Shown here piece by piece: positions 33,782 through 44,313 of a DNA stretch of 64,000 nucleotides. This stretch comes from Lasiodiplodia sp. COLG20. Its lineage: Eukaryota > Ascomycota > Dothideomycetes > Botryosphaeriales > Botryosphaeriaceae. Made by a program: the position numbers and the translations under genes. The notes beneath the pieces are model-generated. The model saw only the letters and a program-made list of their open reading frames with translations, was not told the DNA's origin and searched no databases. The stretch spans positions 2,170,001-2,234,000 of the forward strand of contig VNWV01000007.1 in assembly GCA_009801085.1 (NCBI GenBank). Reading direction: 5' to 3'. Each line of letters begins with the position of its first letter. Within the stretch, counting starts at the first letter, position 1.

Positions 33782-35167
33782 TTACAAGAAATCTACAACT
33801 CGTTCCCAACCCGATTCGCCTACTCTTCTGAACTCCACTCCTTCGCCAAAGTACCCTGCATCGCTCCACGCGTTCATCGTCTGGCCATCATAGGGGCCGT
33901 GTCTCTCGCCACCATCCCTGGCATCAGACCACCTGTATTCCCACATTTTAGTTTCCCCTTCACTCACGACCTCATCCTCCTTCGGCGGATCTACCCAATC
34001 GTCGCCCGTCTCGCGCTTGTATTGTCGTATCAGCAGCTCGCGCTCCTGCTCGTAAATTTCTGACTGGCCGCGCGTGAGCAGCTGGTCGGCTGCACCGGTG
34101 AGAGTCTCGACAGCCTCACGGCGGCGCTTCTCCGCTGGGTCCTCTTCCTTCTGGGTAGGGTCGACATCCATTGCGTCACCGTTCTCCGTGCCCCCGTTGG
34201 CTTTCCGCTTGTTCTTCTGCCACTTGGGTTTCGGCTTTTCCTTCTTCTTGCCGGTTCCGAGGCGTGCGAGGGCTTCCAAGACGGTCTCGCCGCGCTCCAG
34301 ACGGGTGATGAGGGTTGCGAGGATGTCACTGGTGAGCACCTGATCGTCTGCGATGGCCCGCTTGCGACGCTCCTCCTCACGCTTCTCCTCCGCTTCCTTT
34401 GCCTTTTTCATGTCTTTCTTCGACAAGCCCTCCAACCATGTGTCGTGCACGGCATCTGGGTCGTTCGCCTTGCGAATGTAATTGCCTTGGTCGTCGAATC
34501 GACCCTCCTCGTTTTCCTGCTTCATGTTGAAAGCGTCGAGCTTTGGTGCGTGCTTCTTCTTGGAGCCGGCGCCAAGCTCTTCATCCATATCGCTGTCCAC
34601 GCGGTCGCGCTCCTCGTCGCCGCCGCTCTCACTGCTGCTATCCTCATCGTCATCTTTCGCCTTGCCCTTGCCCTTGTTATCCATCGAGAAGTCCGCCGAC
34701 ACGTGCCCGCCCGACTTGCTGTCCGCGACCTGTCCCTCTATCTGGTCTTCCTCCAAAAACGTGACGGTCTTCTTCTTGCTCTTGCCCTCGCGGTTGAGCT
34801 CCTCGTCCTCGTCGCCGTCCTTGAAGTCCTCCTCCAAGTCGGCAAACATGTCGGCGTCGTCCGCATCCTTGCTCGCCTGCTCCGCCGCTTTCGCCTGGCG
34901 CGCCTTCTCCTCGGCGCGGGCGTCGAAGTTCTCCTCGCTCGAGTCGGACTCGTAGCCGTCGATCTTGACGGCGTTGCGCTTCACCTGCCGTTGCGCCTTG
35001 CCGATCTCGTCGGCCTCGAGGATGGCGTCCTCCTCAGGCGCGTCGGCGGCCAGCGTCGACGGGTTGCGGTAGTCGAAGCGCGGTTTCTTGTTCGAGGCGT
35101 CGGAGGCCCCCGCCCCGCCGTCGGGGAAGGGCAGGTCTGGGGCGCGTTTGGGGCGCGAGGCGGACAT
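33782..35167 (-). CDS. LIN1: Lin1/CD2BP2-like GYF-domain protein
   Basis: This is a single exon of 461 residues. Lin1 (Snu40; human CD2BP2/U5-52K) is a nuclear protein that associates with the U5 snRNP and with chromatin cohesion factors. The C-terminal GYF domain (about 407-461) shows MWEYRW, HGPYDGQTMNAWSDAGYF and the closing WERVVDF, the Pro-rich-peptide binding surface of the family. The N-terminus has the conserved PKRAPDLPFP-like and KKPRFDYRNPS segments. Long acidic/Lys-rich stretches (about 70-290) and a KRKA basic patch fit a nuclear protein. FDDQGNYIRKANDPDAVHDTWLEGLSK is the conserved Lin1 middle block. It is divergently paired with UFD1. Confidence 0.92.
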   Translation of the reverse strand: MSASRPKRAPDLPFPDGGAGASDASNKKPRFDYRNPSTLAADAPEEDAILEADEIGKAQRQVKRNAVKIDGYESDSSEENFDARAEEKARQAKAAEQASKDADDADMFADLEEDFKDGDEDEELNREGKSKKKTVTFLEEDQIEGQVADSKSGGHVSADFSMDNKGKGKAKDDDEDSSSESGGDEERDRVDSDMDEELGAGSKKKHAPKLDAFNMKQENEEGRFDDQGNYIRKANDPDAVHDTWLEGLSKKDMKKAKEAEEKREEERRKRAIADDQVLTSDILATLITRLERGETVLEALARLGTGKKKEKPKPKWQKNKRKANGGTENGDAMDVDPTQKEEDPAEKRRREAVETLTGAADQLLTRGQSEIYEQERELLIRQYKRETGDDWVDPPKEDEVVSEGETKMWEYRWSDARDGGERHGPYDGQTMNAWSDAGYFGEGVEFRRVGESGWERVVDFL

Positions 35168-35568
35168 TTCTGGCCGGGTGGATTGTTTGTTTTGGGAGGC
35201 AATTGAAGGCGGATTCGTAGCGACAAGCTATCTGTGCGGAAAGGTTTTCGAGAGGGCGAATGGCGTAATAGAGCGGTCGGGTGCCGGGCGCACAATCTAA
35301 CGCGGGGTTGGTGCTAGAATGTTGCTAAGAGAGGGAGAAGGCTGAGAGGTCGCGCGGCTTTTCGCGAGCGGAGCGGGCGGGCGTCGCCTGCGTCATTCCC
35401 GAAAGCTCCAGCAACAGCACAGCTCACCCGCGGCTCACTCATCGCCAGAACTGCCAACAGCTCAAACTCACACGCCACCCTGCCGCACGCACCTCGCACA
35501 TTTAGCCGCGGCCACCGAACACATTCACATTCGACCATCATCGGCTAAAGGAGCACTTATCCGCCACC
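35168..35568. promoter_or_regulatory. Shared divergent promoter of LIN1 and UFD1
   Basis: The two start codons are 401 bp apart and point away from each other, so both 5' UTRs and promoters must fit here. The UFD1 ATG has a strong CCGCCACCATGG context. I found no TATA box or other recognisable site. Confidence 0.5.
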
Positions 35569-36857
35569 ATGGTGTGTATAGTCCTTCTCGCCGCCTCCAT
35601 CAACCACTCCATCCCACTAACAGCACGCCCGCACTACGCGGCACACAGTTCGGCGGCAACTACTATGACAACGACGATCCGATGGCCATGTACCAGGCCG
35701 CCATGGGCATGCGCGGCGGCCAGCCCCGGCGCTTCGACGAGTACTTCCGCTGCTACCCCATCGCCATGATGCCCGGCCCCGAGCGCGAAGATGCCAACCA
35801 CGGCGGCAAGGTCTTCATGCCACCCTCGGCCCTCGACAAGCTGACCCGCCTGCACATTACGTACCCTATGCTCTTCGAGCTGATTAACGGCGCCGCCGAG
35901 AAGCGGACGCACGCGGGTGTGCTGGAGTTCACCGCCGAGGAGGGCAAGATATATCTGCCATACTGGGTGCGTACCTACAATATTCTGGAGGGACATGTCT
36001 AGTTTTTGCAAGGAAAAGGATGAGGATGTAGTTTGGCTGACTTGGAATAGCTCATGCAAACGCTCCAGCTGGAGCCGGGCGACCTAATCCAGGTCAAGTC
36101 GACAGACCTGCCACTAGGCAACTTCATCAAGCTGCAGCCACAGTCTCCCGACTTCCTCGAAATCTCAGACCCGAAGGCCGTGTTGGAGCAGGCCTTCCGC
36201 AATTTCTCGTGCCTAACGCTCGGCGACATCTTCACCTTCTCCTACAACGACCAGGTCTACAGCATCGCCGTGCTCGAGGTCAAGCCTAACCAGGACTCGC
36301 ACGCCATCTGCACCCTGGAGACGGACCTGTCGGTCGACTTCGCGCCGCCCGTGGGCTACGAGGAGCCTCAGCGAGCCAAGGCCGCCAGTGGCACCAGTAC
36401 GCCGCGCAGCGTCGCGAGCGGTGCTCCTGGCGGCGGCGTGCTGCCGGGCGGCACGTTGCACTCGCACGGCACCATGGCGCAGGCCATCAACTACGCCGCC
36501 ATCGCGCCCGCCTCCACTACGGCCGCCGCCGGCGCCAAGGCCGTCTCTTCCAACTTCCTGTCGGGCGGCCACAAGCTGTCGTCGTCGAAGCGCGGCAGCA
36601 AGGCGCCCACGCCCAAGCCCTCGACACCCGTCGCCGGCGCCTCCGCCAACAGCAACCCTGCCATCGCACCGCCCGTCACCGTTCGCCGCAACGCCAACGG
36701 CCCGCAGCCGCTGCGCCTGCCGCCCGGCAAGCTGTTCTTCGGCTACGAGATCAAGCCCGTCAAGGGCAAGGGGGCGGCAGCGGGAGACGACGGCGATGAT
36801 GACAAGCCGCACTTCCAGGGCCAAGGACAGACGTTGAGGGGTAAGAAGAAGACCTGA
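35569..36857 (+). CDS. UFD1: Ufd1, substrate-recruiting cofactor of Cdc48
   Basis: There are three exons: 35569-35571 (the ATG alone), 35649-35966 and 36051-36857. The introns are 77 nt (GTGTGT donor, CACTAAC branch) and 84 nt (GTGCGT donor), giving 375 residues. With Npl4, Ufd1 brings ubiquitinated proteins to the Cdc48/p97 segregase. The spliced N-terminus reads MFGGNYYD and then FDEYFRCYPIAMM, matching the family. GGKVFMPPSALDKL, GVLEFTAEEGKIYLPYW, LPLGNFIKLQPQSPDFL and DFAPPVGYEEP complete the double-psi barrel domain (about 20-205). The C-terminal half is Ala/Pro/Ser-rich, with LRLPPGKLFFGY and a terminal SHP box FQGQGQTL (362-369), the Cdc48 contact. A T-run of about 20 follows the stop. 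Confidence 0.95.
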
Positions 36858-39807
36858 AGAGGGAATATAAGTTTTTTTTTTTTTTTTTTTTTACAATGGG
36901 CCCCTTTTTCGACTTCTTTTCTTTTTTTTTCCTGCCTCAGACTTTTGCTCTTGGGGACCAGGGTACCTTTTCTTTTCGATGATATTCCTCACGCGTTGCA
37001 TGGCCAATGGCATGGTTCGAGAATCTGGTGGGAACTTGTGGCCGCTTCATTTCTTTCCGGTCTTAGCGAGTGCTTCGGTGACGGAAGTGCTCCGAAAGTG
37101 ACTGCACACTGGAAGGGAGGCTGAACGGCTGATGGAGGAGGACGGTGGTGTCTGGGAGGAGAACTCCGGTGAAAAAGAGATAGAAATGACTACTTTGAAA
37201 GGGGGTTAGGGGGCGGCGTCACGGAGTAGCTGGTTTGATCCCATGGAAAACATGCTATCCTTCTTCCACCCTTTTTGGTCGCGTTCTACACTTATGATGC
37301 CTGAAACGAGGCTAGATAGGCATGCTTGGGGATGAGCATATCGGGGCGGAGGTTCCGAACGCCTTAACTTAGTTCGTTGTCGTCGTCGTGAGTGCCAAGA
37401 AAAATCTAAGCAATGCGATGACTCGTCGTTGGAATGAGCTTTTGGTCCCTGAACTCTATGTCTCCCGGCCCTAGCTTCATCCGGAACCTGCATTTTCCCT
37501 TTCTGTCTCTTGCGAACCAGGGGTGCTAAGCAAGCAATGGGACCATGTATCGACCGTCTCCATTGTGTATGGCGTTCTATATCTATTACTTTCTATCACC
37601 TACGTATTTCAATTCCTAAGAAAAAGAAAATGGAGAGAAGACAATGCGTTGAGAATACAAATACTTGGTCCGCTTATTCCAACGTTACAGTTGGGCGGTT
37701 TTGAGTGGGTTTCTCCTAATAATAGACAACGAGGTTGTTTCCTGATCTCTTGTAGAAATTCACTGTTCTTGTACACTTCATGATCCCATACTCCCTTCTT
37801 GGCCCTTGCTTGCAAACTCTATACATAAACTTGATAAGCTTTACACAGTACTTTATAGCAGTTAAACGTTAGAAGAATAGAGAGATGATCCTTCGCATTG
37901 CTCTGCATAATCTACATAGCCTACTAACTAATCACAACATCCTAAAAAGGTCGACCTGTCATCAACCACGGTAGAAGGGAAAAAGAAAGACCAATACCGC
38001 ACCGAAACAACAAAGCCGCCACTACCCTCCACAACCAATCCCATCACCATGTACCATTAACGAATGGTCCAACAATGCGGGCCCACATGACACAGGTCGC
38101 CAAGACGAAAAAGAGATGGGCCAATCAAACAAGCAAATAAAGGGACAAGACGAAGGGAACCCAGCAAAGTCAGAGTCAGCGCTCCGCCCATTCCTTTGCC
38201 AAATGTGCTGACAGAATCCGAAAGCAGAGCTACAATCTTGATCAAAGTACGTAAGCATTTCGGACATATGATAATGAAACCAAGCGATAGCTGAAGCATA
38301 GCGGAAGTAGTAAGCTATCAGTACCGAAAACTGGAACCAACAGTAGAGGAAACCACAACATTGAAAACAGACAAATGTAAGATTTCCATGGAAAGTAATG
38401 AGGCTTAGGAGTCAAACTAGAAGAAATCAAATAGCTGAAACGTGATGTATCAACCTTGCAAATTTTCGAGATCGATCATAGGACCTAAGCGTGGAGGACT
38501 GGTAGGGAGAATCAATAAGAAGGTATGATGACATCAGAGGGTGGGTGACTGCGGAGTATGGGAACCTGGGCTGTGGCTCGAGTGAACCGTTCCACAGCCG
38601 CAAACCGGCACATCTTCTGCAAGATGGCCCCACCCAAATGAATACGGAGCACTAGATGGTGGCGGCGGCAGTGCACCGGAAGTCCGGCATGAATCCAGGG
38701 GAGAGGTAGGAGATAAAGCAAAGTGTGAATCGCGCCCATCCAAATTTAGGAATGGGATTATGGTAAAGTGAATGCCCCCACAGGTAATAAGCTTTATTCG
38801 GTGGAGCCAACCCTGAAAATAGTAGAACCTCATTTCGGGCGGCCATCCCAGCATTGAGTGAGCGGAACATGAAAAGAGACAGGTGTTCTCATCCCTTTTC
38901 GATCCTCTTTGCTTGGTGCGTGCGTTGCGGAAGGCGGCATCGCGGTCGTCGTAGACATTAATGGCATCTTGATCGTGAGGGGCGTAACGCGTTTCCTCTT
39001 TGGCTCCGTATCTCGGAGAGGATAGGACCGTATATGAGCCGTGCTCGGCCCACCGCACTCGCCAACGAGTGATGGGCAATGCTGGCGTGAAACAAGAGCG
39101 GGGGACGGTGATCTTTCAGTCGTTCATTACGCGAGTTGTGATGGTCATGTCGCTCCAAAAGTTCGCGGAGGTATCCGGAAAGAAGATGGGGACGGGAAAC
39201 AGAGATTCTCAAAAAGTAGAGATTGGGGAAAACGTGAGATAAGACAGTCGAATGATGCGTTCCCTGCTTTAAAATCCACACCAATACTAAGCAGGGTAAA
39301 CTAGCAAGCCCCCAATCAAACTAAGGGGGGATGGAAGAACAAGACTCAATAATACAATGCAAGATCCCGCCCGCCATGAAACGGAAGGCAAAGAATAAAA
39401 CGGACCAGCGATGACTGAAGAAAGGCCGCAAGTGATAGTGAGAAAAAACGACGACGGCGGCAGCACCAGCAGCAGCAACGAGCATCCAAAATGTGAATCC
39501 AACACCCCCATAAATGCTTTTGTATTCTCTTCGTCTCTTTTCAGAAGGCAAGACAAGTACCCAAATCGTCACTAATTCTCTTTTTCGCGAATCCAGAGGA
39601 AAGGTTGGGGATATCGATCGAGTAAGGAAGGCGATGTGAGGAGCGTGAACCCCGTTATGTTAGTGGTCTACATTTCGTAGCATCATTCGTCGTATACGTC
39701 ATGAAAGCCCCTTTCCCCTGGCGATTAAAGAATTGGGGCTTCTTGTGTAAGATTTTTCGGCCGTTCCTTCTTTAGTGCGTAGATGGGCGTGACGGGGTAT
39801 GCTGCAT
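36858..39807. other. Convergent intergenic region
   Basis: These 2.95 kb lie between UFD1 (+) and the RRM-R3H gene (-). A T-run near 36871-36890 follows UFD1. Most of the stretch is AT-rich with short open frames. The longest (39079 down to 38534, minus) has no family resemblance. A long 3' UTR of the RRM-R3H gene may occupy the right part. Confidence 0.5.
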
Positions 39808-41758
39808 TCACTCGACGACAATTTCGACGCCGGACTGCGACGAAAGCTCGTCGCTTCCGCGTCCGTGGTGACCGTTCTGTCTCCCGCGGGAGAAGCCGGA
39901 GCCGCGCTCCGGGATGGGTCCACGAGGCTGGCGGGTGGGGAGACCCTGGCCGCGCTCGCGACTCTGCTCGCCGTCGAAGTTGTTACTGAAAGATCTGTGG
40001 CCGCCGATCGGGCCGGGGTTCCTCTCCGACTCCCAAGAAACCATGCCACGCAAGCCGCGAGGGCTGCCGCCCTGGCCGAATCCGCTACCCAAGCTCATGC
40101 CGCTCAAGCCATTGACGAGAAGGCTGTCATCTCTGTTGGCCATGGAGGTCGCCGTCGGCGTGAGGGTGGGGTTCGTCGACGTGGTGCCGTAGTCCTGGTA
40201 CCTGTTAATGTTCCCACCGAGCGTCGCCGGAAAGCTTGCAGTTGAAGGTACCGGTGATGGCGTATATGAGCGCAGATCAGCGTAGGACTTGGCAGCTCTC
40301 AGGTTGGGGGCGGCAGTCAAGCCACCGCCCGGCGAATCGGGAAAGCCGAGGAGGCCAGATGACTGGCGACCGAGGGTGCCTCCGTAGAAGCCCTCGCGAA
40401 CATCGCTGAAATCGGTCGTTGCAGCACGGTTGAGACCGCGTCTTTGAGGATCGAGCGGATGGCTGGTAGGAGCCATTTGCTGCATCGGCGGACTCGTGTC
40501 CGGGGCGGGGTACTTGTACACGTGCACCTGTCGCTGGTCGCCCATACCCTTGGAGTTGTGTGACAGACCCATCTGATGCGCGATCGTGTGACAGACACGG
40601 CGCTGGGAAGGGGTCAGAGTAGAGGGGAAAACCAAAACATCACGGTTGGGGTCCTCCTTGAAAAGCAGCAGCTGGGAGTAGAACTGCAGGACCTGCGGGT
40701 CGTTCATGTCCACTTCTGTACGCACCAAGTTAGTCCTGACAAGACGATTTAATGGGGTCACGTTACCTGGCTTCCTACCGTTGACTGGGGACGGTGAAGT
40801 GGCGGGAGGGACATGCGACGACATGGACGAGAGCGACGGCTGGTTCTGCAGCTGCGAGGCAGCCATAGGCCTGTGCTGCTCTTCCAGTTGACCCCTGCGT
40901 TCCCTCTTCTCCCGTTCGATCCGTTCCCTTTCCGCTAGCGGAAGCATCTTCTTGTACTCGACACGCAATTTCCTGCCCTGCAATTCAAAGTGGTTCATCG
41001 TCTCAATGACGACCGCCGTCTCCTCAGCAGTAGTGAAGTTGGCAAAAGCCAGGCCGCGGAAAACACCATTGTCAAAGTGGTAGTTGAAGGCGTAGGGCAG
41101 CGGAAGGCGGAGATCGGTCATGAGCTGCACAAGCTGCTCCTTCTTGACGGCAAAAGGGATGTTCTTGATGACGATGGCGGTGGGAATCAACTCCTCGTCA
41201 ACTTCCTGCGGACCGTACGGGTCCTGACGCATCTGCGGCTGGCCGATTCCCTGTCCGAGTCCCTGCGGCATGTTCTGGCCAGAGCCCAGCGAGGCCCCGC
41301 CGAGGCCGGTGAAGGTGTTGATGGAGGGAAGCTGCTGCTGCGGCTGGTCGAGCCAAGTCTGCTGGACGGGTCAACATAGCGGTAGGGATTGGGATGGCGG
41401 GGAGACGAACCTGCGGGAGGGCACTGCGCCCGCGGGCAGCAGGCTTCATCCTGGTGGTCGCGTTGATGGCGGCCAAGCTGTTGTTTTGGCCAAAGGCGTT
41501 CGCATTCCAGCCTTGGGCGCCGCCCAGCTCATAGCCGCCGTAGCCGGCGTGGATGGTCGCATTCAGGCGGTCGTTGTAGCGGGGTGCGTCGTAGCGGGCC
41601 TGGGGGTCCTCGGGCGTGTACAGGCCCTGGTTGAGCTGGCCGTAGGCGTCGAACTGGCGCGAGGGCTGGCGGTGCAGCGTCTGCGGCTGATGGCGCTGCG
41701 AGCCCGGCGAGCGGGACGACGGGTTGTCGTAGTACATGTCGTGCGGGTGGTTGCTCAT
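39808..41758 (-). CDS. RRM-R3H RNA-binding protein (Pin4/Cip-like)
   Basis: There are three exons: 41758-41411, 41361-40767 and 40715-39808, for 616 residues. An RRM (about 175-255; TAIVIKNIPF as RNP2, RGLAFANF as RNP1) precedes an R3H domain (about 315-382; LTPSQRRVCHTIAHQMGL). The C-terminus is Ser/Gly/Pro-rich with RG repeats. The same domain pair occurs in fission-yeast Cip1/Cip2 and in Pin4-type proteins, which act in mRNA stability and the stress or DNA-damage response. The symbol is left open because orthology cannot be shown here. Intron 1 (49 nt, GTTCGT donor) ends at a CAGCAG tandem acceptor. Intron 2 (51 nt, GTAACG donor, GACTAAC branch) has no stop and keeps frame, so either could give protein variants. 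Confidence 0.88.
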
Positions 41759-43703
41759 TCTTCAGGGGTTGTGCGGTTGTCGAGCGGTGAAAAAAACGAG
41801 CTGGGTGGTCGTGTCGTCGTGCCGGCGTCGTCAGAGCAAACTCAAAGAGCCGCGTGGTGCATCCGAGGAAACGGCGCTTCGACGGCCAGGATTGTCGCTT
41901 GGCGGGCTGCGCGACTTCTGCGGCGGAATTTGAGGGTGGCGGCGCGGGTGCGAGTGCTGCAGCGCAGAGAAGAGCGCGAGGGCTGCGGCGAGGGGAGAGC
42001 GGCGAGCGTGCAGAGGTTTGGGCGGGCAGCGCTAGCAGCTGAGGCCCGACAGGCACTGGCGCGGCGGCACGGCGCGGGCTAAGTGCTGGTCGAAGGGGCA
42101 AGAGGCGGCCGCGTGTCTCTGCGCGATGCAAGTGCCTGGCTGTCCGCTGCCAGTGGCACCGAAATTTCAGAGGTGGCTCGTCACGAAAGCAGGTTAGCGC
42201 GGGAGAGCGCCTGGCGGCGGCGGCGGCGGGCAGGCGTCGGGGAGCGCAGCAAGAGGCCGGGGAGCGCAAGGCAGACTGCTGAGGAAGAGGAGGAGAGGGC
42301 GGGCGAGCGCTGGCATCAATAAGAGTGAGAGAGCGTATAACCCCTTTTGCTCGCGCGCCCGGCAATAACCAGCCAAGGAGGGACCACATGCGCGCCTACG
42401 CCAGAGCTTCGTTCGGCCCGCCCCTAGACAGCAGAGAACGAGCTCGAGCCGCACAGCCCGCCATCGTCATGGCAAACACGCGTGGGCTATGTGCCTGCGC
42501 CGCGCCAGCGTCCAGACGCCCTCGCCGTCGCCCGGCAACAGCCACCATGTCGCTCTCCAGCCCGCACGCCAGCAGCCGGTGAGCAGCTCGACGGCCTGCT
42601 CCAAGCCGCCCGTTGCCGCAGCCCGCCAGCGCGTCCCCGAGGAGCCCAATCGAGCCCGCGCTCGCTCGCAGGACCACCATGTCGCACAGCATGCTGCAGA
42701 TCAACCGCGCCCGCCCCGTATCCCATCTGTCCAATCCCTCCCCACCTGCTGTGATCAGTCGCACCCAGCCCGCCTGGCAAATCACTGCGCCAGCCCAGCC
42801 GCCCGACGACCCGGCCTCCGCTGCTCCCCGCCCGCGAGGCACAGCAGCGAGGCCGATCCTGACTGGCGCTGCCCCTCGACCCCGGCCCACGCCCGCAGCT
42901 GCAGCCCGTCATGTGATTGCGAGATGGAGGGTGTCTTTGTTTGCCCGCTCTTGTGAGACATACGGCGATGCTGTTGGGCGAGCGCGCGTCCATGGTTCGC
43001 CGTGGCTCGCGCCGCTCGGCACGGTCCCACGCAACGGTGCTTCGATGCTAGCGTCGCTGTGGAATGGACCTCTCTGCTAAAAAGCAATGAGCTCTGCATC
43101 GCCCATTCCGTGATTCGTTAGGGGCTGGGAATGCTTCGATGCGTCAACCATGCCGTCATGCACTTCGGATCACGCAGCTTTGTCCAACCGTGGCGTGTTG
43201 TCAGTCTTCTGAAAACATGAGTCGATGTGATACACGGCACCCACCACCCAGATAGCAGAGAGAGTTCATTGTCTACTCGCGACATTAAGAAGGCTTCCTA
43301 CCTGGCCTACTAAAGCTAACACTACGCAGCCGTCTGGTCTCCCAACCCTCGGACTCCCGCCACGCCGAAACGAACAACCCGGAGTAATATCGCAAACAGA
43401 GCGTGCAGCAACGACCGTGAAAAGCCGGCCTGGGTCAGAGGAGAGCTGGCGTGACTGAATGTCCGTCGACAGACATGTAGGGGAGGGCGGACCGGCTGAA
43501 GGTGACCTATCGCGGTCTGAGGGAGCGCGGCAAATGTGACGCCCTCAGCCATCCTTGCGCGCCCGAGTGGTCGTGGTTCATAGTCGTACATGCATCTCCC
43601 CGCCATGTGTCATTACGGAACGCCCATATCAATCGCCGGGCCGGGTATTTTATCTTTTTTTGGTTCCATCCTCCCAGAAAGACAGTATCGTCCGAAACAT
43701 GAC
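41759..43703. other. Leader/promoter of the RRM-R3H gene and 3' flank of H2A.Z
   Basis: Both neighbours are on the minus strand. Nearest the RRM-R3H start the sequence is very GC-rich (to about 43.0 kb) and opens many overlapping frames on both strands, none with a family signature. No gene was seen. Confidence 0.5.
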
Positions 43704-44313
43704 CTAGACCTCCACAGCCTTCTTGCCCTTCCTCTGCTCGACCTTCAGCAGCAGCGCGCGGTTGATGTGCGGCAGCACACCACCAAAGGCGATGGTGGCG
43801 CGGATAAGCGTGTCGAGTTCCTCGTCACCACGGATGGCCAATTGGAGGTGGCGAGGCGTGATGCGCTTGACCTTCAGATCCTTGGCCGCATTGCCAGCCA
43901 GCTCGAGCACTTCGGCAGTCAGGTATTCGAGGACGGCGGTAAGGTATACGGCGGCTTTAGCTCCGATGCGCGTGCGCTGCCGGGTGATGTTGCGAAGGTG
44001 ACGCTTTATGCGACCGCAGGGAAACTAAGGCGCGACTACGTTATCACCAGCTTTCTTTCGAGCGCATCAAACACGATGAAAAGGCGTCATGGGGAGCTCT
44101 GCCGTGACGTGGCGCGTCACGTACAAAAGCACGGCTTCAGCCTTACCTGCAGACCGGCCTTCGCCGAGTGCGATTTGGACGTCTTGACGTTCGAATCTCC
44201 CTTACCACCCGTCTTGCCGCCAGTCTTGCCTGTATAACGCGGTAAACGGACGCGTTAGCCACCTCTCGACAACGTGTAGAGGCCCGAAAATTGTTACCTT
44301 TTCCTCCCGGCAT
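43704..44313 (-). CDS. HTZ1: Histone variant H2A.Z
   Basis: There are three exons: 44313-44298 (16 nt), 44229-44147 and 44024-43704 (introns of 68 and 122 nt), for 139 residues. H2A.Z replaces H2A in nucleosomes flanking promoters and is deposited by SWR1. The variant is identified by the C-terminal docking region: [49 protein letters not shown]. Replication H2A would have NDEELNKLL and the SQE tail instead. The N-terminal tail is Gly/Lys-rich ([17 protein letters not shown]), as in other H2A.Z proteins. The first helix reads [14 protein letters not shown], with Cys36 where nearly all H2A proteins have Val in FPVGR. L1 also differs ([25 protein letters not shown]). Confidence 0.95.

Noticed and set aside
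36871..36890. Poly-T run after UFD1 as a retroposon tail
   Set aside because: No target-site duplication or element body was found. Homopolymer T runs occur at many places in this window.
38534..39079. 181-codon minus-strand ORF between UFD1 and the RRM-R3H gene
   Set aside because: No recognisable domain. Likely 3' UTR of the RRM-R3H gene or noncoding.
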